The translations under genes were made by a program, and so were the position numbers. The notes under the pieces were generated by a model that saw only the letters and a list, made by a program, of their open reading frames with translations, was not told where the DNA came from and did not search any database. 25,189 bases of DNA from a virus, in IMG/VR virus record IMGVR_UViG_3300013006_000121, positions 1 through 25,189 of that record; one strand, written 5' to 3'. Positions 6,137 through 13,762 of the stretch are shown one piece after another. Numbering within the stretch: position 1 is the stretch's first letter; each line of letters begins with the position of its first letter.

Positions 6137-6628
6137 ATGAAAGAATATATGAAAATTGCTTTAAGTATTTTGTTTCCAGAATTAGAAACAGCTTTTGTTT
6201 CTGGTTACACTGTAGACGAACATGGATACATTTGGTCTACCCGACAGGGTACGGCACGTAAGTTGACACTACAGTCGGCTGGTAGTAAGTCTTACACTTG
6301 TATTAATAAACCCGATGGTCGTCGATTCGGTAAGGCTATTACTGCGACTTACGCTATCAAGCGATCTGATATTGTTGATCGTCTTGCTAAGCATAATCTT
6401 TATAAAGAAAAACCATACTTTCCTGACTTTCAGTTAACAGCAAATGGTTATGTTATTGGTAGTGTCACTCCACAAGGTCTATCATTCTCTATGCATCCAA
6501 AGATTCACAAGAGTCTTGCAGATGTTCGAAGCGAAACTGAACGTCTTGCTAAGTCGAATCCAGGTTTGACATTTGTATATCTAGAAATTAAAGCTAACTG
6601 TACTGCAGGTGGAGTAACTTGGAACTAA
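6137..6628 (+). CDS. Phage protein with NUMOD-like N terminus
   Basis: 163 residues in two parts. The first half (YTVDEHGYIWSTRQGTARKL, then a segment with NKPDGRR) resembles the small beta-rich modules found at the front of HNH and other homing nucleases, but no nuclease motif follows. The second half (IHKSLADVRSETERLAKSNP followed by a hydrophobic strand and GGVTW) resembles a domain shared by proteins of unknown function in large phages. Start codon: ATG 6137 lies very near the transcript start and has no ribosome site; ATG 6149 is the alternative. Confidence 0.6.
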   Translation: MKEYMKIALSILFPELETAFVSGYTVDEHGYIWSTRQGTARKLTLQSAGSKSYTCINKPDGRRFGKAITATYAIKRSDIVDRLAKHNLYKEKPYFPDFQLTANGYVIGSVTPQGLSFSMHPKIHKSLADVRSETERLAKSNPGLTFVYLEIKANCTAGGVTWN

Positions 6629-6629
6629 T

Positions 6630-6800
6630 ATGCAAGATATTGTTGATAACCTACGCAAGCGAGCCGAAATTCGTCGACAAATCTCTACTAGGAAGTCAGT
6701 TCAAGAGGGAAAACCCGATCGTCTCTCTGATTTGCTAGAAGAAGCTGCAAATGCGATTGAAACATTACGTCTTGCGCTTAAAATACACACAAAAGACTAA
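6630..6800 (+). CDS. Conserved small phage protein, 56 aa
   Basis: ATG one base after the previous stop. The first half is basic (DNLRKRAEIRRQISTRKS) and is followed by a helical segment LLEEAANAIETLRLALK. This short helical protein is familiar from many phage genomes; it may bind nucleic acid through its Arg-rich part. Function unknown. Confidence 0.7.
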   Translation: MQDIVDNLRKRAEIRRQISTRKSVQEGKPDRLSDLLEEAANAIETLRLALKIHTKD

Positions 6801-6813
6801 CACAACGGTAAAA

Positions 6814-6832
6814 ATAGGCCTTTTTGGCCTAT
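6814..6832. terminator. Hairpin after 6630-6800; possible terminator
   Basis: ATAGGCC (6814-6820), TTTTT loop, GGCCTAT (6826-6832): 7-bp perfect stem. On the + strand no T-tract follows; read on the - strand the stem is followed by TTTTACC. It may end the + transcript weakly or shape the RNA. Confidence 0.4.
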
Positions 6833-6847
6833 ATGAATCAACAACTT

Positions 6848-6915
6848 AGACACCTCAAAGTGACGTACGTCCTTGTTCGCTGACAGGATGTATGGATACC
6901 TACTTTGAGGTGTTT
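6848..6915 (+). ncRNA. Long inverted repeat; possible structured RNA
   Basis: ACACCTCAAAGT (6850-6861) pairs perfectly with ACTTTGAGGTGT (6902-6913), extended by a G-U and an A-U pair to 14 bp. The 40-base loop begins with the 10-base palindrome GACGTACGTC (6862-6871). No coding frame covers it. It could be a small RNA, a processing signal, or an insulating structure upstream of promoter P10. RNA class unknown. Confidence 0.45.
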
Positions 6916-6942
6916 CATGTCACTCGACACTGCATAAAACGG

Positions 6943-6971
6943 TGTACATTAATTCGTAATTGATATATAAT
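6943..6971 (+). promoter_or_regulatory. Early-type phage promoter P10
   Basis: TGTACA (6943-6948), 17-base spacer, TATAAT (6966-6971). Lacks the TG before the -10. Preceded by GCATAAAACGG although no gene ends there, which suggests a copied promoter cassette. Serves 6998-7144. Confidence 0.8.
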
Positions 6972-6997
6972 AGACCCATAACAACAAGAGGTCTACC

Positions 6998-7144
6998 ATG
7001 AACTACACGTTGATTACTCGTACCGGTAAAATTTACACTTTTTACGTAAAATCCGTTGCTGAGACCTATCAAGCAGCGTACGGAGGTATCTTAGTGGACA
7101 ATCATGTGTTGAATGGTGTACAACAAATAGATGTTGTGGTATAA
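6998..7144 (+). CDS. Hypothetical protein, 48 aa, ends inside promoter
   Basis: ATG 6998 follows AAGAGG. Begins MNYTLITRTGKIYTFYVKSV and looks like a small beta-strand protein. The last ten residues, including NGVQQ, are encoded by promoter P11: its -35 (7117-7122), spacer and the TAA inside the -10 (7140-7145) form the gene end. Confidence 0.6.
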   Translation: MNYTLITRTGKIYTFYVKSVAETYQAAYGGILVDNHVLNGVQQIDVVV

Positions 7145-7145
7145 T
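7117..7145 (+). promoter_or_regulatory. Early-type phage promoter P11
   Basis: TGTACA (7117-7122), 17-base spacer, TATAAT (7140-7145), TG before the -10; fully within the end of the 48-aa gene. Serves the RNA ligase block. An ATG at 7151 sits near the transcript start but opens only a 24-codon frame ending at 7225. Confidence 0.85.
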
Positions 7146-7166
7146 TGATTATGTTTAAGGATCGTG

Positions 7167-8204
7167 ATGAGAAAATTAGCAACAATTCGGAAAATCGACG
7201 CACTTACTCCTATCGTTGGAGCTGATGCGATCGAGTGTGCCCACGTTGGTGGATGGAAAGTCGTAGTCAAGAAAGACGAGTTTGCTATCGGTGATCTAGC
7301 TGTCTATTGTGAGATCGATTCGTGGATTCCTCATGAGCTAGCACCATTCCTATCAAAGGGAAACTTCCCCCGTGTTTTCAATGATGTCAAAGGTGAACGC
7401 CTTCGTACGGTAAAACTGCGCGGCCAAGTTTCTCAAGGCCTATTGCTTAAGCCCGGCGTTATTGACAACGCAGCGCTATGTTATTCTGGAATTCAATTCC
7501 CGTGTATTGAAGGATTTGACGTTACTGACTATCTTGGCATCCAAAAGTGGGAACCTGCTCTTGAATTCATGTCTGCAGACGCACAAGGTGCTTTCCCTTC
7601 ACAAATTCCTAAGACTGATCAAGAACGTATTCAAAATCTGTCTAGCGAACTTGCACAATGGAAGACTGAAGGTCTTACTTGGGAAGTAACTGAAAAGCTC
7701 GAAGGTTCTTCAATGACTGCCTACTTAATCGATGGTGAGTTTGGAGTATGTTCTCGTAATCTGAACCTAAAGCCTAACCCAGATGCTACGTTCTGGAAGA
7801 CCGCTATTGATGCAAAGCTTGAAGAAGCACTGCGCGCTTATGGTAACAACATTGCTCTTCAAGGTGAACTGATCGGTGAAGGTATCCAAGGGAACATCTA
7901 CAAGATGAAGGGTACTCACTTCTACATCTATGATATCTATGATATTGCAGATGGACGTTACTGGTCACCATACGAACGCAGAATGTTTTGCAAGATGCAT
8001 CATCTAAACCATGTTCCAGATTTAGTGTATAACATTCAACTAGAAGGTATGGGAACTATGGATGATATCCTAGCGTTTGCCGAAGGTAAGTCTGTAATGG
8101 GAACTATTGGATGCGAGCGTGAAGGTCTTGTGTTCAAGTGTAATGAGAAGGAAGTTTCCTTCAAAGCGATCTCTAATCGCTATCTACTAAAGTCTAAGGA
8201 TTGA
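7167..8204 (+). CDS. RNA ligase, DRB0094 / Rnl5-like
   Basis: 345 residues from ATG 7167, chosen because AAGGA ends six bases before it (GTG 7164 is possible). The N-terminal third (IVGADAIECAHVGGWKVVVK, then FAIGDLAVYCEID) is the OB-like domain characteristic of the DRB0094 (Deinococcus RNA ligase) type. The nucleotidyltransferase core follows, with motif I EKLEGSS, where K177 would carry AMP, then LQGELIGEGIQGN (motif III region) and EGLVFK (motif IV) and a final VSFKAISNRYL (motif V). Such enzymes seal RNA nicks; in phages they may repair tRNAs cut by host defence nucleases. First gene of a block continuing to 9733. Confidence 0.9.
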   Translation: MRKLATIRKIDALTPIVGADAIECAHVGGWKVVVKKDEFAIGDLAVYCEIDSWIPHELAPFLSKGNFPRVFNDVKGERLRTVKLRGQVSQGLLLKPGVIDNAALCYSGIQFPCIEGFDVTDYLGIQKWEPALEFMSADAQGAFPSQIPKTDQERIQNLSSELAQWKTEGLTWEVTEKLEGSSMTAYLIDGEFGVCSRNLNLKPNPDATFWKTAIDAKLEEALRAYGNNIALQGELIGEGIQGNIYKMKGTHFYIYDIYDIADGRYWSPYERRMFCKMHHLNHVPDLVYNIQLEGMGTMDDILAFAEGKSVMGTIGCEREGLVFKCNEKEVSFKAISNRYLLKSKD

Positions 8205-8205
8205 A

Positions 8206-8877
8206 ATGAAAGTCTATTTTTCTGGTTATCGTAACCATTGGTTGTCCCCATACACTATTCTCAAAGCTATTTGCTTCTGGGAAAAAGACGACGATGTGTT
8301 TTATAACCTTCTCAATGAACCTAACCACAAGTATGAAAAGTGGACTAACCGCTTAATGCCGTTCTGCACTGCTTCGATGAAGTTCTTGGACTTTGTACAT
8401 CCTAAGATTGAATACGTGAAGATCGATCGTTATGACACATGGAGCATGGATCATACACTTGCACACATTGTATTGCCCATGCTCAAACAATTGAAGGCTA
8501 GCAAACATGGAGCACCTTTTACAGATGATGAAGATGTGCCAGAAGAACTAAAGTCTACATCTGCACCAGCTAAAGAAAACGAATGGGATACTGATGGCAA
8601 TCACTTCAAACGCTGGGATTGGGTTATGGATGAAATGATCTTTGCGTTTGAATGCAAACTAGATGATTCATGGGAAGATGCTTTCCGTGAAGGCGAGATT
8701 GATTGGAAGACAGTACCTAGTGCCTGGAATGAAAACGGTAAACCAACATTATATAGCATGGAAGATGGACCTAATCACACATACAAATGTGACTATGATG
8801 GAATGAAAGTAGTACAAGAAAGAATTCAAAATGGATTCCGTTTGTTTGGTAAGTACTATCAAGGTCTATGGGATTAA
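8206..8877 (+). CDS. Conserved large-phage protein, 223 aa
   Basis: Starts one base after the ligase stop. Begins MKVYFSGYRNHWLSPYTI and ends with FRLFGKYYQGLWD, both features I recognise from a conserved protein of T4-like and other large phages with no known role. Rich in Trp and acidic residues, with no signal peptide or membrane span. A short disordered Ser/Ala/Pro stretch lies near residues 115-123. The strict conservation across phages suggests a structural or enzymatic function, not yet defined as far as I know. Confidence 0.75.
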   Translation: MKVYFSGYRNHWLSPYTILKAICFWEKDDDVFYNLLNEPNHKYEKWTNRLMPFCTASMKFLDFVHPKIEYVKIDRYDTWSMDHTLAHIVLPMLKQLKASKHGAPFTDDEDVPEELKSTSAPAKENEWDTDGNHFKRWDWVMDEMIFAFECKLDDSWEDAFREGEIDWKTVPSAWNENGKPTLYSMEDGPNHTYKCDYDGMKVVQERIQNGFRLFGKYYQGLWD

Positions 8878-9140
8878 TTTTTAATTGGATTAAAGATGAC
8901 TACAGATCTAATCGTATTCGTTTTTGTGTTGAGCTTATTGCTTGGGCAATTAGTATTGCTTGCGCCATTACTATGGCAGCCACTGTCCCCGATCCTCCGC
9001 TTTTGCTTCTATATCCTATTTGGATTAGTGGGTGCGTCTTGTATAGTTGGGCTGCTTATTCTAGGCAATCTTTTGGCATGTTGGCTAACTACCTATTGTT
9101 AGTCAGTATTGATATTGTTGGATTAGTGAGAATGTTATGA
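8868..9140 (+). CDS. Conserved phage inner-membrane protein, 90 aa
   Basis: Overlaps the upstream gene by ten bases. Begins MGLIFNWIKDDYRSNRIRF, then three hydrophobic segments (about 18-40, 44-63, 70-89) with a conserved-looking AATVPDPPLLLLYPIW between the first two. This arrangement is a familiar small membrane protein of tailed phages. Function unknown; the overlap with the next gene (ATGA) implies co-translation with the DexA-like exonuclease. Confidence 0.8.
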   Translation: MGLIFNWIKDDYRSNRIRFCVELIAWAISIACAITMAATVPDPPLLLLYPIWISGCVLYSWAAYSRQSFGMLANYLLLVSIDIVGLVRML

Positions 9141-9733
9141 ATGAATGTGTGATTTACGACTTTGAAACATTAAGTCAAGATACTCAAAGAGGAGTAGTGA
9201 CATCATTTGCGCTATTGTCATTTAGCGAGAAGCGTTACATTAGTAACCCATACACTTATGAAGAACTGGTAGAAAGTTGTGCTTACATTAAGTTTGATGT
9301 TGAAGAACAAGTGCGTTCATTTAAACGCATAATGAGTAAGGAGACCATCGATTGGTGGGCCTCTCAAGGCGATGAAGCTAAGAAGCAAATCACTCCTTCG
9401 TCTGAAGATGTCTCTATTAAAGAACTTCATTCATTCCTATGCGACAACATTGATCTAAAGAATCATAAGAAGGCTTACACTCGTGGTAACACTTTTGATC
9501 CTATCTTCCTTGATAGTGTGTTGAAGGAATGTAACTTCTATAATCCCATGCACTGGCGTACGATTCGTGACACTCGCTCTATGATTGAAGGTATGTCCTT
9601 TGGCATGGATCTTATGAATGATTTTATGCCAGGTGATTTAGAAAAGAAGTTTGTAAAACATGATCCGTGCCATGACATTGCTATGGATGTTATGCGTATG
9701 CAACTTTTAGCCCAAGCGATTGGTGTACAATAA
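9137..9733 (+). CDS. dexA: DexA-like 3'-5' DNA exonuclease
   Basis: 198 residues, close in layout to the T4 exonuclease A family. YDFETL gives D8 and E10 (Exo I), the middle has the family pattern SKETIDWWASQGDEAKKQI, AYTRGNTFDPIFL supplies Exo II (Asp in TFDP), and KHDPCHDIAMD gives H175 and D180 (Exo III, DEDDh). T4 DexA degrades DNA 3'-5', acts on host DNA breakdown and is not essential. The last residues GVQ and the stop are formed by promoter P12, so the C terminus is shorter than that of T4 DexA. Confidence 0.85.
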   Translation: MNECVIYDFETLSQDTQRGVVTSFALLSFSEKRYISNPYTYEELVESCAYIKFDVEEQVRSFKRIMSKETIDWWASQGDEAKKQITPSSEDVSIKELHSFLCDNIDLKNHKKAYTRGNTFDPIFLDSVLKECNFYNPMHWRTIRDTRSMIEGMSFGMDLMNDFMPGDLEKKFVKHDPCHDIAMDVMRMQLLAQAIGVQ

Positions 9734-9752
9734 TTCGTATATGTGATATAAT
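9724..9752 (+). promoter_or_regulatory. Early-type phage promoter P12
   Basis: TGTACA (9724-9729), 17-base spacer, TATAAT (9747-9752), TG before the -10; -35 lies in the last codons of dexA. Five bases separate the -10 from ATG 9758: leaderless. Confidence 0.85.
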
Positions 9753-9757
9753 TAACT

Positions 9758-10657
9758 ATGAAAATAGCTCTTGCCTCTGACGTCCACCTTGAGTTTGGTC
9801 AACTCGAAATCGAAAACACCGAGAATGCCGATGTGCTTATTCTATCTGGTGACATCTGTGTTGCTAAAGATTTAAATGATCGCGCAGATGTTAACATCCT
9901 CGGCGAATCGCATAAGTCTAATAGATACCACGTGTTCTTTCAGCGTTGTGCTGAAGAATTTAAGCATGTGATCTACATTGCTGGTAACCACGAACACTAT
10001 CATGGTGACTACGCTAAGTCAATTCCACGTATTCGTGAGAAGCTTTCTTACTTGCCTAACATTCACTTCCTCGATAAAGAGTTTGTGACCTTTGATGACG
10101 TGACTTTTATTGGTGGAACTCTTTGGACAGACATGAACAAAGAAGATCCAAACACTTTGTACTCTATCAAAGGTTATATGAATGACTATCGCATCATTGA
10201 AAATAGCAATGAGTTGGTACATTACAAGACTCCTGTTTATGGCATCAATGAAGATGGTTCCAATGATTGGACTACTATAGTAAGTCAAGAATTTCATACA
10301 CGTAATGCTAAGTTTACGCCAGAGGATTCTGTGAAGGATCACAAGGCGCTGTTAAAATTCATTGATGAGACTATCGCTGATAAGCAAGAAAAGTTTGTGG
10401 TCGTAGGTCACCACTCTCCTTCGAAGCTTTCAACTAAGCCCCAGTACGAAAAAGACGTGATGGTCAATGGCGCTTACTCTTCTGATTTGTCGGACTTCAT
10501 TCTTGATCGTCCACAAATCAAAGCTTGGACACATGGTCATACTCATCATAAGTTTGACTATATGATTGGCTCTACTCGTATCATTTGCAATCCACGCGGT
10601 TACATTGATTACGAACCAGATGCTGAGTTTTTTGAACTACAATACTTTGAGGTATAA
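9758..10657 (+). CDS. Calcineurin-like metallophosphoesterase
   Basis: 299 residues with the complete two-metal set: D8/H10 (SDVH), D32 (SGDIC), GNHEH at 76-80, VGHHSPS (metal His), and HGHTHH near the C terminus. Such enzymes cleave phosphoester bonds in nucleotides, nucleic acids or proteins; the substrate is not clear here. Absence of signal peptide puts it in the cytoplasm. The start codon coincides with the predicted start of the P12 transcript, so translation is probably leaderless. The next three genes are co-transcribed up to 11292. Confidence 0.88.
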   Translation: MKIALASDVHLEFGQLEIENTENADVLILSGDICVAKDLNDRADVNILGESHKSNRYHVFFQRCAEEFKHVIYIAGNHEHYHGDYAKSIPRIREKLSYLPNIHFLDKEFVTFDDVTFIGGTLWTDMNKEDPNTLYSIKGYMNDYRIIENSNELVHYKTPVYGINEDGSNDWTTIVSQEFHTRNAKFTPEDSVKDHKALLKFIDETIADKQEKFVVVGHHSPSKLSTKPQYEKDVMVNGAYSSDLSDFILDRPQIKAWTHGHTHHKFDYMIGSTRIICNPRGYIDYEPDAEFFELQYFEV

Positions 10658-10658
10658 T

Positions 10659-11087
10659 ATGACTATAGTGACTCTTGAAGAAGATAAGGACGGCAATCTA
10701 ATTCTTCCTATCTCCGATGAAATGATGGCGGAGTTAGGATGGAAAATTGGCGATACTATTAACTGGAATGACAATAAAGATGGGACTTGGACTATGAGTA
10801 AAAGTGAAACTGAATTAGTGTTGGTAGAATGCGTATCGACATTTCGTATGCGATATGTAGTAGAAGTACCTAAGGGTAAAACTGAATGGTCTCTTGATAC
10901 AGTGACTATGAATGAAGCCGATGAGTTCTCGCAAGAACACCTTGGCGAACAAATCGTATCTCATCGTGTTGTAAGTGAAGATGAAGTGATTGCTCTATGT
11001 GATGTAGATAATGATTACTGTAGCACATGGACTCGTGAGAAGAAACTTGAAACTTTTGTAACTGAATGGAAAAAAGAAAATGAATAA
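10659..11087 (+). CDS. AbrB-like N terminus, conserved phage protein
   Basis: 142 residues from ATG 10659, one base after the previous stop. The N terminus DGNLILPISDEMMAELGWK then GDTINW matches the swapped-hairpin AbrB/MazE-type DNA-binding module. The rest (VLVECVSTFRMRYVVEVPKG, DTVTMNEADEFSQEHLGE, and IVSHRVVSEDE) is a conserved extension seen in proteins of many large phages. Could be a transcription regulator or a decoy antitoxin; only the N-terminal resemblance supports this. Overlaps the next gene by eight bases. Confidence 0.7.
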   Translation: MTIVTLEEDKDGNLILPISDEMMAELGWKIGDTINWNDNKDGTWTMSKSETELVLVECVSTFRMRYVVEVPKGKTEWSLDTVTMNEADEFSQEHLGEQIVSHRVVSEDEVIALCDVDNDYCSTWTREKKLETFVTEWKKENE

Positions 11088-11292
11088 ATTTACATTTCAT
11101 TGTGACCAAAATGGTCTTGAGAATACTATGACATTTGAGTGCGAGACTTGGGATGTTGCTGTTGAGAACTTTGAACTATTTCTTCGCGGAATAGGATACG
11201 TCTTTAATAAAGACGCAACTCTACAGATAGTAGAACCAGAAGAAGAAAGCATTCATTCGCCATTTTACTTCGACACTAATCGGAATCGCTGA
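11080..11292 (+). CDS. Conserved small phage protein, 70 aa
   Basis: Begins MNKFTFHCDQNGLENTMTFE and has a helical WDVAVENFELFLRGIGYVF; this combination is familiar from small proteins in unrelated phages. Possibly a compact alpha/beta domain. It ends just before promoter P13. Function unknown. Confidence 0.7.
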   Translation: MNKFTFHCDQNGLENTMTFECETWDVAVENFELFLRGIGYVFNKDATLQIVEPEEESIHSPFYFDTNRNR

Positions 11293-11293
11293 T

Positions 11294-11322
11294 TGTACAT
11301 TAATTCGTATTTGTGTTATAAT
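11294..11322 (+). promoter_or_regulatory. Early-type phage promoter P13
   Basis: TGTACA (11294-11299), 17-base spacer, TATAAT (11317-11322), TG before the -10. Five bases before ATG 11328: leaderless. Its -35 begins two bases after the previous stop. Confidence 0.85.
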
Positions 11323-11327
11323 TAATT

Positions 11328-11825
11328 ATGAAAATATATCTTGACATGGATGGAGTTCTAGCGAACTTCGATAAACAATACGAATTACTTTTCGGAACAC
11401 GACCAGTTGACGTTTCTAAACGTACTAAGCACTTTCACGAAAACTGGGATGCATTTGTTCTTGGTGAAAACTTCACCAAGTTAGAGTTGTTTCCAGGTGC
11501 TGAAAAACTTTTGGCATACGTTAAATCACTCGGAGTACCAGTTGAGATCTTAAGTTCTTCTGGTGGATCTAAATGGCATCAGCAAGTGACTGCGCAAAAA
11601 CATCAATGGTTGCGTGATCGTGGTATTGAACACTATCCGAACATTGTTCCGGGTGGTCATAAGAAAGCTGAATTTGCTGGACCATGGAATATTCTTGTTG
11701 ATGATACTTTGCGCGTAGTGGAAAACTATCGCAAAGCCGGAGGTACTGCTATTCTGCATACAGATGTAGATAAGACTATCGCTGAACTTAGTAAACTTAA
11801 TTTAGAATATCAAGGTGGACAATAG
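11328..11825 (+). CDS. HAD-type 5'(3')-deoxyribonucleotidase-like
   Basis: 165 residues. YLDMDGVLA supplies the HAD nucleophile D6 and acid/base D8. LELFPGAEKLLAYVKSLG then VEILSSSGG provides motif II, a Lys in the KK pair of GGHKKAEF provides motif III, and ILVDDTL motif IV. The layout resembles small 5'(3')-deoxyribonucleotidases (NT5C type) that dephosphorylate deoxynucleoside monophosphates, so a role in adjusting nucleotide pools is likely. It starts at the predicted P13 transcript start. The next gene overlaps by one base. Confidence 0.82.
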   Translation: MKIYLDMDGVLANFDKQYELLFGTRPVDVSKRTKHFHENWDAFVLGENFTKLELFPGAEKLLAYVKSLGVPVEILSSSGGSKWHQQVTAQKHQWLRDRGIEHYPNIVPGGHKKAEFAGPWNILVDDTLRVVENYRKAGGTAILHTDVDKTIAELSKLNLEYQGGQ

Positions 11826-12064
11826 TGAATCCAAATATGCCCGTTCCGTTGACGACTATGTCAATTCCGCTGTCACCGCTGTATGTTCCTACACCTGTAT
11901 CATATCAATTCCAAGTGATTGAATTTGTTACTGACAATAAGATTATGAAGGTTGAATTACAAGTTCAAACAACTACACATAAAGCAGATGGTAGCATAGA
12001 TCACAGTTCTGGATTTGTTGCAATCCCTCGTATCCAATTGCCTTTTGTTGAATACTCAAAATGA
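11825..12064 (+). CDS. Hypothetical proline-rich-start protein, 79 aa
   Basis: Begins at a GTG overlapping the upstream TAG (TAGTG), with AAGGTGG about eight bases before. The first 30 residues are Pro-rich and likely flexible (MPVPLTTMSIPLSPLYVPTP), followed by a beta-strand-rich part. Overlaps the next gene by ATGA. No family recognised. Confidence 0.6.
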   Translation: MNPNMPVPLTTMSIPLSPLYVPTPVSYQFQVIEFVTDNKIMKVELQVQTTTHKADGSIDHSSGFVAIPRIQLPFVEYSK

Positions 12065-12699
12065 ATATCTTCTATCTTCACCGTGATCCAAAGCAGTGTG
12101 CTCAAATGCACAATGATAAGCATGTTGTCAAAATGATACTCGAATATGCTCAATTACTTTCGACTGCGCATCGTATTCTTGATGGTACATTGATAGAAGG
12201 CATTTCAAAGTCAGGGCGTAAAGCAAAACGCTATCAACTTCCTGACGCGCGCGATGGTATTCTATATACTGCAACACACTCGAATCATCCTAGTGCTATT
12301 TGGGCTCGAGGAAGTGAATCAAACTATCGTTGGCTGTTTTCGCTATGGATTCAACTCATGGACGAATACACTTATCGTTATGGCAAAGTTCATGCATCGT
12401 CTCGTCTAATTGAATCGCTCAACAAAGATCCGGTCAATGTTAAACGTAATGTTGACTTTGTTGAACCAACGCCAGCTATGCCTGATCACTACAAGGTTCC
12501 AGGTAACTCTATTCAATCATATCATAACTATTATGTTGGTGATAAGCGTGAAATGTCTCGTTGGACTAACCGCGAAATGCCTTTATGGTTCGCAGATAGT
12601 ATAAATATATTGTACGACGATGCACTTTACATGTTTAATAATGTAAAACGTGGTCGTATTATATCAATGCCGATGAGTCAATATAATGCCAACATATAA
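12061..12699 (+). CDS. Conserved large-phage protein, 212 aa
   Basis: Features I recognise from a protein conserved in many tailed phages: DPKQCAQMHNDKHVVKMILE near the N terminus, LLSTAHRILDG, then HSNHPSAIWARGSESNY, EPTPAMPDHYKV and YYVGDKREMSRWTNRE. The clustered His residues (CAQMHNDKHV and SNHPS) could bind a metal or catalyse a reaction. Function unknown to me. It has no signal peptide or membrane span. Contains TATAAATA at 12600-12607, a match to the T4 late promoter, but inside the coding region. Confidence 0.75.
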   Translation: MNIFYLHRDPKQCAQMHNDKHVVKMILEYAQLLSTAHRILDGTLIEGISKSGRKAKRYQLPDARDGILYTATHSNHPSAIWARGSESNYRWLFSLWIQLMDEYTYRYGKVHASSRLIESLNKDPVNVKRNVDFVEPTPAMPDHYKVPGNSIQSYHNYYVGDKREMSRWTNREMPLWFADSINILYDDALYMFNNVKRGRIISMPMSQYNANI

Positions 12700-12931
12700 T
12701 TTTTACGATAAAACCACCTCTCTTGAATTTGAAAAATTCATGTCAATCTCAGCCCGAGATAATTATCTCATAGAAAATCCAAATGTAGAAGCCAGAATGA
12801 GTGGTGCACCTATGGTGTGTGATCCTGTTCGCGTTGGTGCTACAAAGAAGGATACAGGCTTTAAAGAAGTCTTACAAAAGATTCATGAAAAAACACCGGG
12901 GAGTATGATGCATCGAAATAATTCTTGGTAA
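12686..12931 (+). CDS. FmdB-like phage protein without zinc ribbon
   Basis: 81 residues. MPTYNFYDKTTSLEFEKFMS is the start typical of FmdB-family proteins, which normally continue with Cys-x-x-Cys pairs that bind zinc. The only Cys here is in MVCDP, so the zinc site is lost or replaced. The C terminus (DTGFKEVLQKIHEKTPGS) resembles the version found in T4-like phages of other proteobacteria and cyanobacteria. Role in phage unknown. Overlaps the upstream gene by 14 bases. Confidence 0.65.
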   Translation: MPTYNFYDKTTSLEFEKFMSISARDNYLIENPNVEARMSGAPMVCDPVRVGATKKDTGFKEVLQKIHEKTPGSMMHRNNSW

Positions 12932-12985
12932 GTTGTCTCACTTTTATTATGTACTTATTGATTGTTCAACTAAATTAGGAGTACT

Positions 12986-13762
12986 ATGGCTACAAAACCT
13001 GCGAGCAAAAGAACACCGGTCCAAAGAAGAGAAGATTCTCAGAATGATCAAGAGTTTGCCACAAGACATCAGCCAGTCGTAAGCAATTCGCTTAAGATAA
13101 AATTAGATCATTTAAAAACTTTTGATGCACTTACTGTAAATCAAAAGAAATTCTTTGATGCATATAAAAGTGGATCATATGCATTTATGTTAATGGGAAG
13201 TCCTGGAACTGGTAAAAGTTTCATTTCACTCTATCATGCAATTGCAGATGTATTAGTTAAGGATACTCCTTATAAAAAAGTTGTTATCGTACGCAGTTCC
13301 GTTTCAACACGTGATTCTGGTTTCTTGCCAGGATCGCTTGATGATAAGATGTCAATTTATGAAGAACCATATAAGCAAATTTGTTCTGACCTATTTGGTC
13401 GTTCTGATGCTTATGATAGATTGAAAGAACAGGGTTACATTGAATTCCTAAGCACAAGTTACCTACGTGGAACTACATTTAATGATGCCATCATTTTCTT
13501 TGATGAAATTCAAAATGCTAATTGGTCTGAAATGAAAACTGTTATTGGCCGTACTGGTACACGTTCTAAAGTGATTTTATCAGGTGACTATTCACAGAAT
13601 GACTTAACTAAGTCTAGTCGTGATCAGTCTGGGTTTAAAGAATTACACAGCGTTGTCGAACGAATGGACGAGTTCGACATCATTAATTTTACAACAGATG
13701 ATATTGTTCGTTCTTCGTTTACTAAGAACTTCATCATCGCATGCGAAGCATTGGATCTATAA
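12986..13762 (+). CDS. phoH: PhoH-like ATPase
   Basis: 258 residues. Walker A GSPGTGKS at 71-78 and Walker B IIFFDE ending at 173-174, followed by QNANWSEMKTVIGRTG and LSGDYSQND, are the signature of the PhoH P-loop family (RNA helicase-like core). The N-terminal 45 residues are basic and likely disordered. phoH is widespread in marine and other phages; despite the name its link to phosphate is uncertain and an RNA-related role is likely. The ribosome site is TAGGAG. I see no member of the promoter family before it. Confidence 0.92.
   Translation: MATKPASKRTPVQRREDSQNDQEFATRHQPVVSNSLKIKLDHLKTFDALTVNQKKFFDAYKSGSYAFMLMGSPGTGKSFISLYHAIADVLVKDTPYKKVVIVRSSVSTRDSGFLPGSLDDKMSIYEEPYKQICSDLFGRSDAYDRLKEQGYIEFLSTSYLRGTTFNDAIIFFDEIQNANWSEMKTVIGRTGTRSKVILSGDYSQNDLTKSSRDQSGFKELHSVVERMDEFDIINFTTDDIVRSSFTKNFIIACEALDL

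Noticed and set aside
7151-7225. 24-codon frame starting five bases after promoter P11
   Set aside because: It overlaps the RNA ligase start out of frame and has no recognisable content; the ligase ATG 7167 has a proper ribosome site.
8896-9102. 68-codon hydrophobic frame
   Set aside because: Shadow of the conserved membrane protein 8868-9140 in another frame; that one matches a known phage pattern and couples to both neighbours.
10653-10658. TATAAT just before ATG 10659
   Set aside because: No TGTACA 17 bases upstream and it is formed by the end codons of the phosphoesterase; probably chance.
12600-12607. TATAAATA inside gene 12061-12699
   Set aside because: Placed within coding sequence with a gene start only 80 bases on and no other support; likely chance in AT-rich DNA.
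12950-12978. TGTACT with an AATTAG 17 bases later before phoH
   Set aside because: The -10 keeps only three of six bases of TATAAT; too weak to list as a family member.
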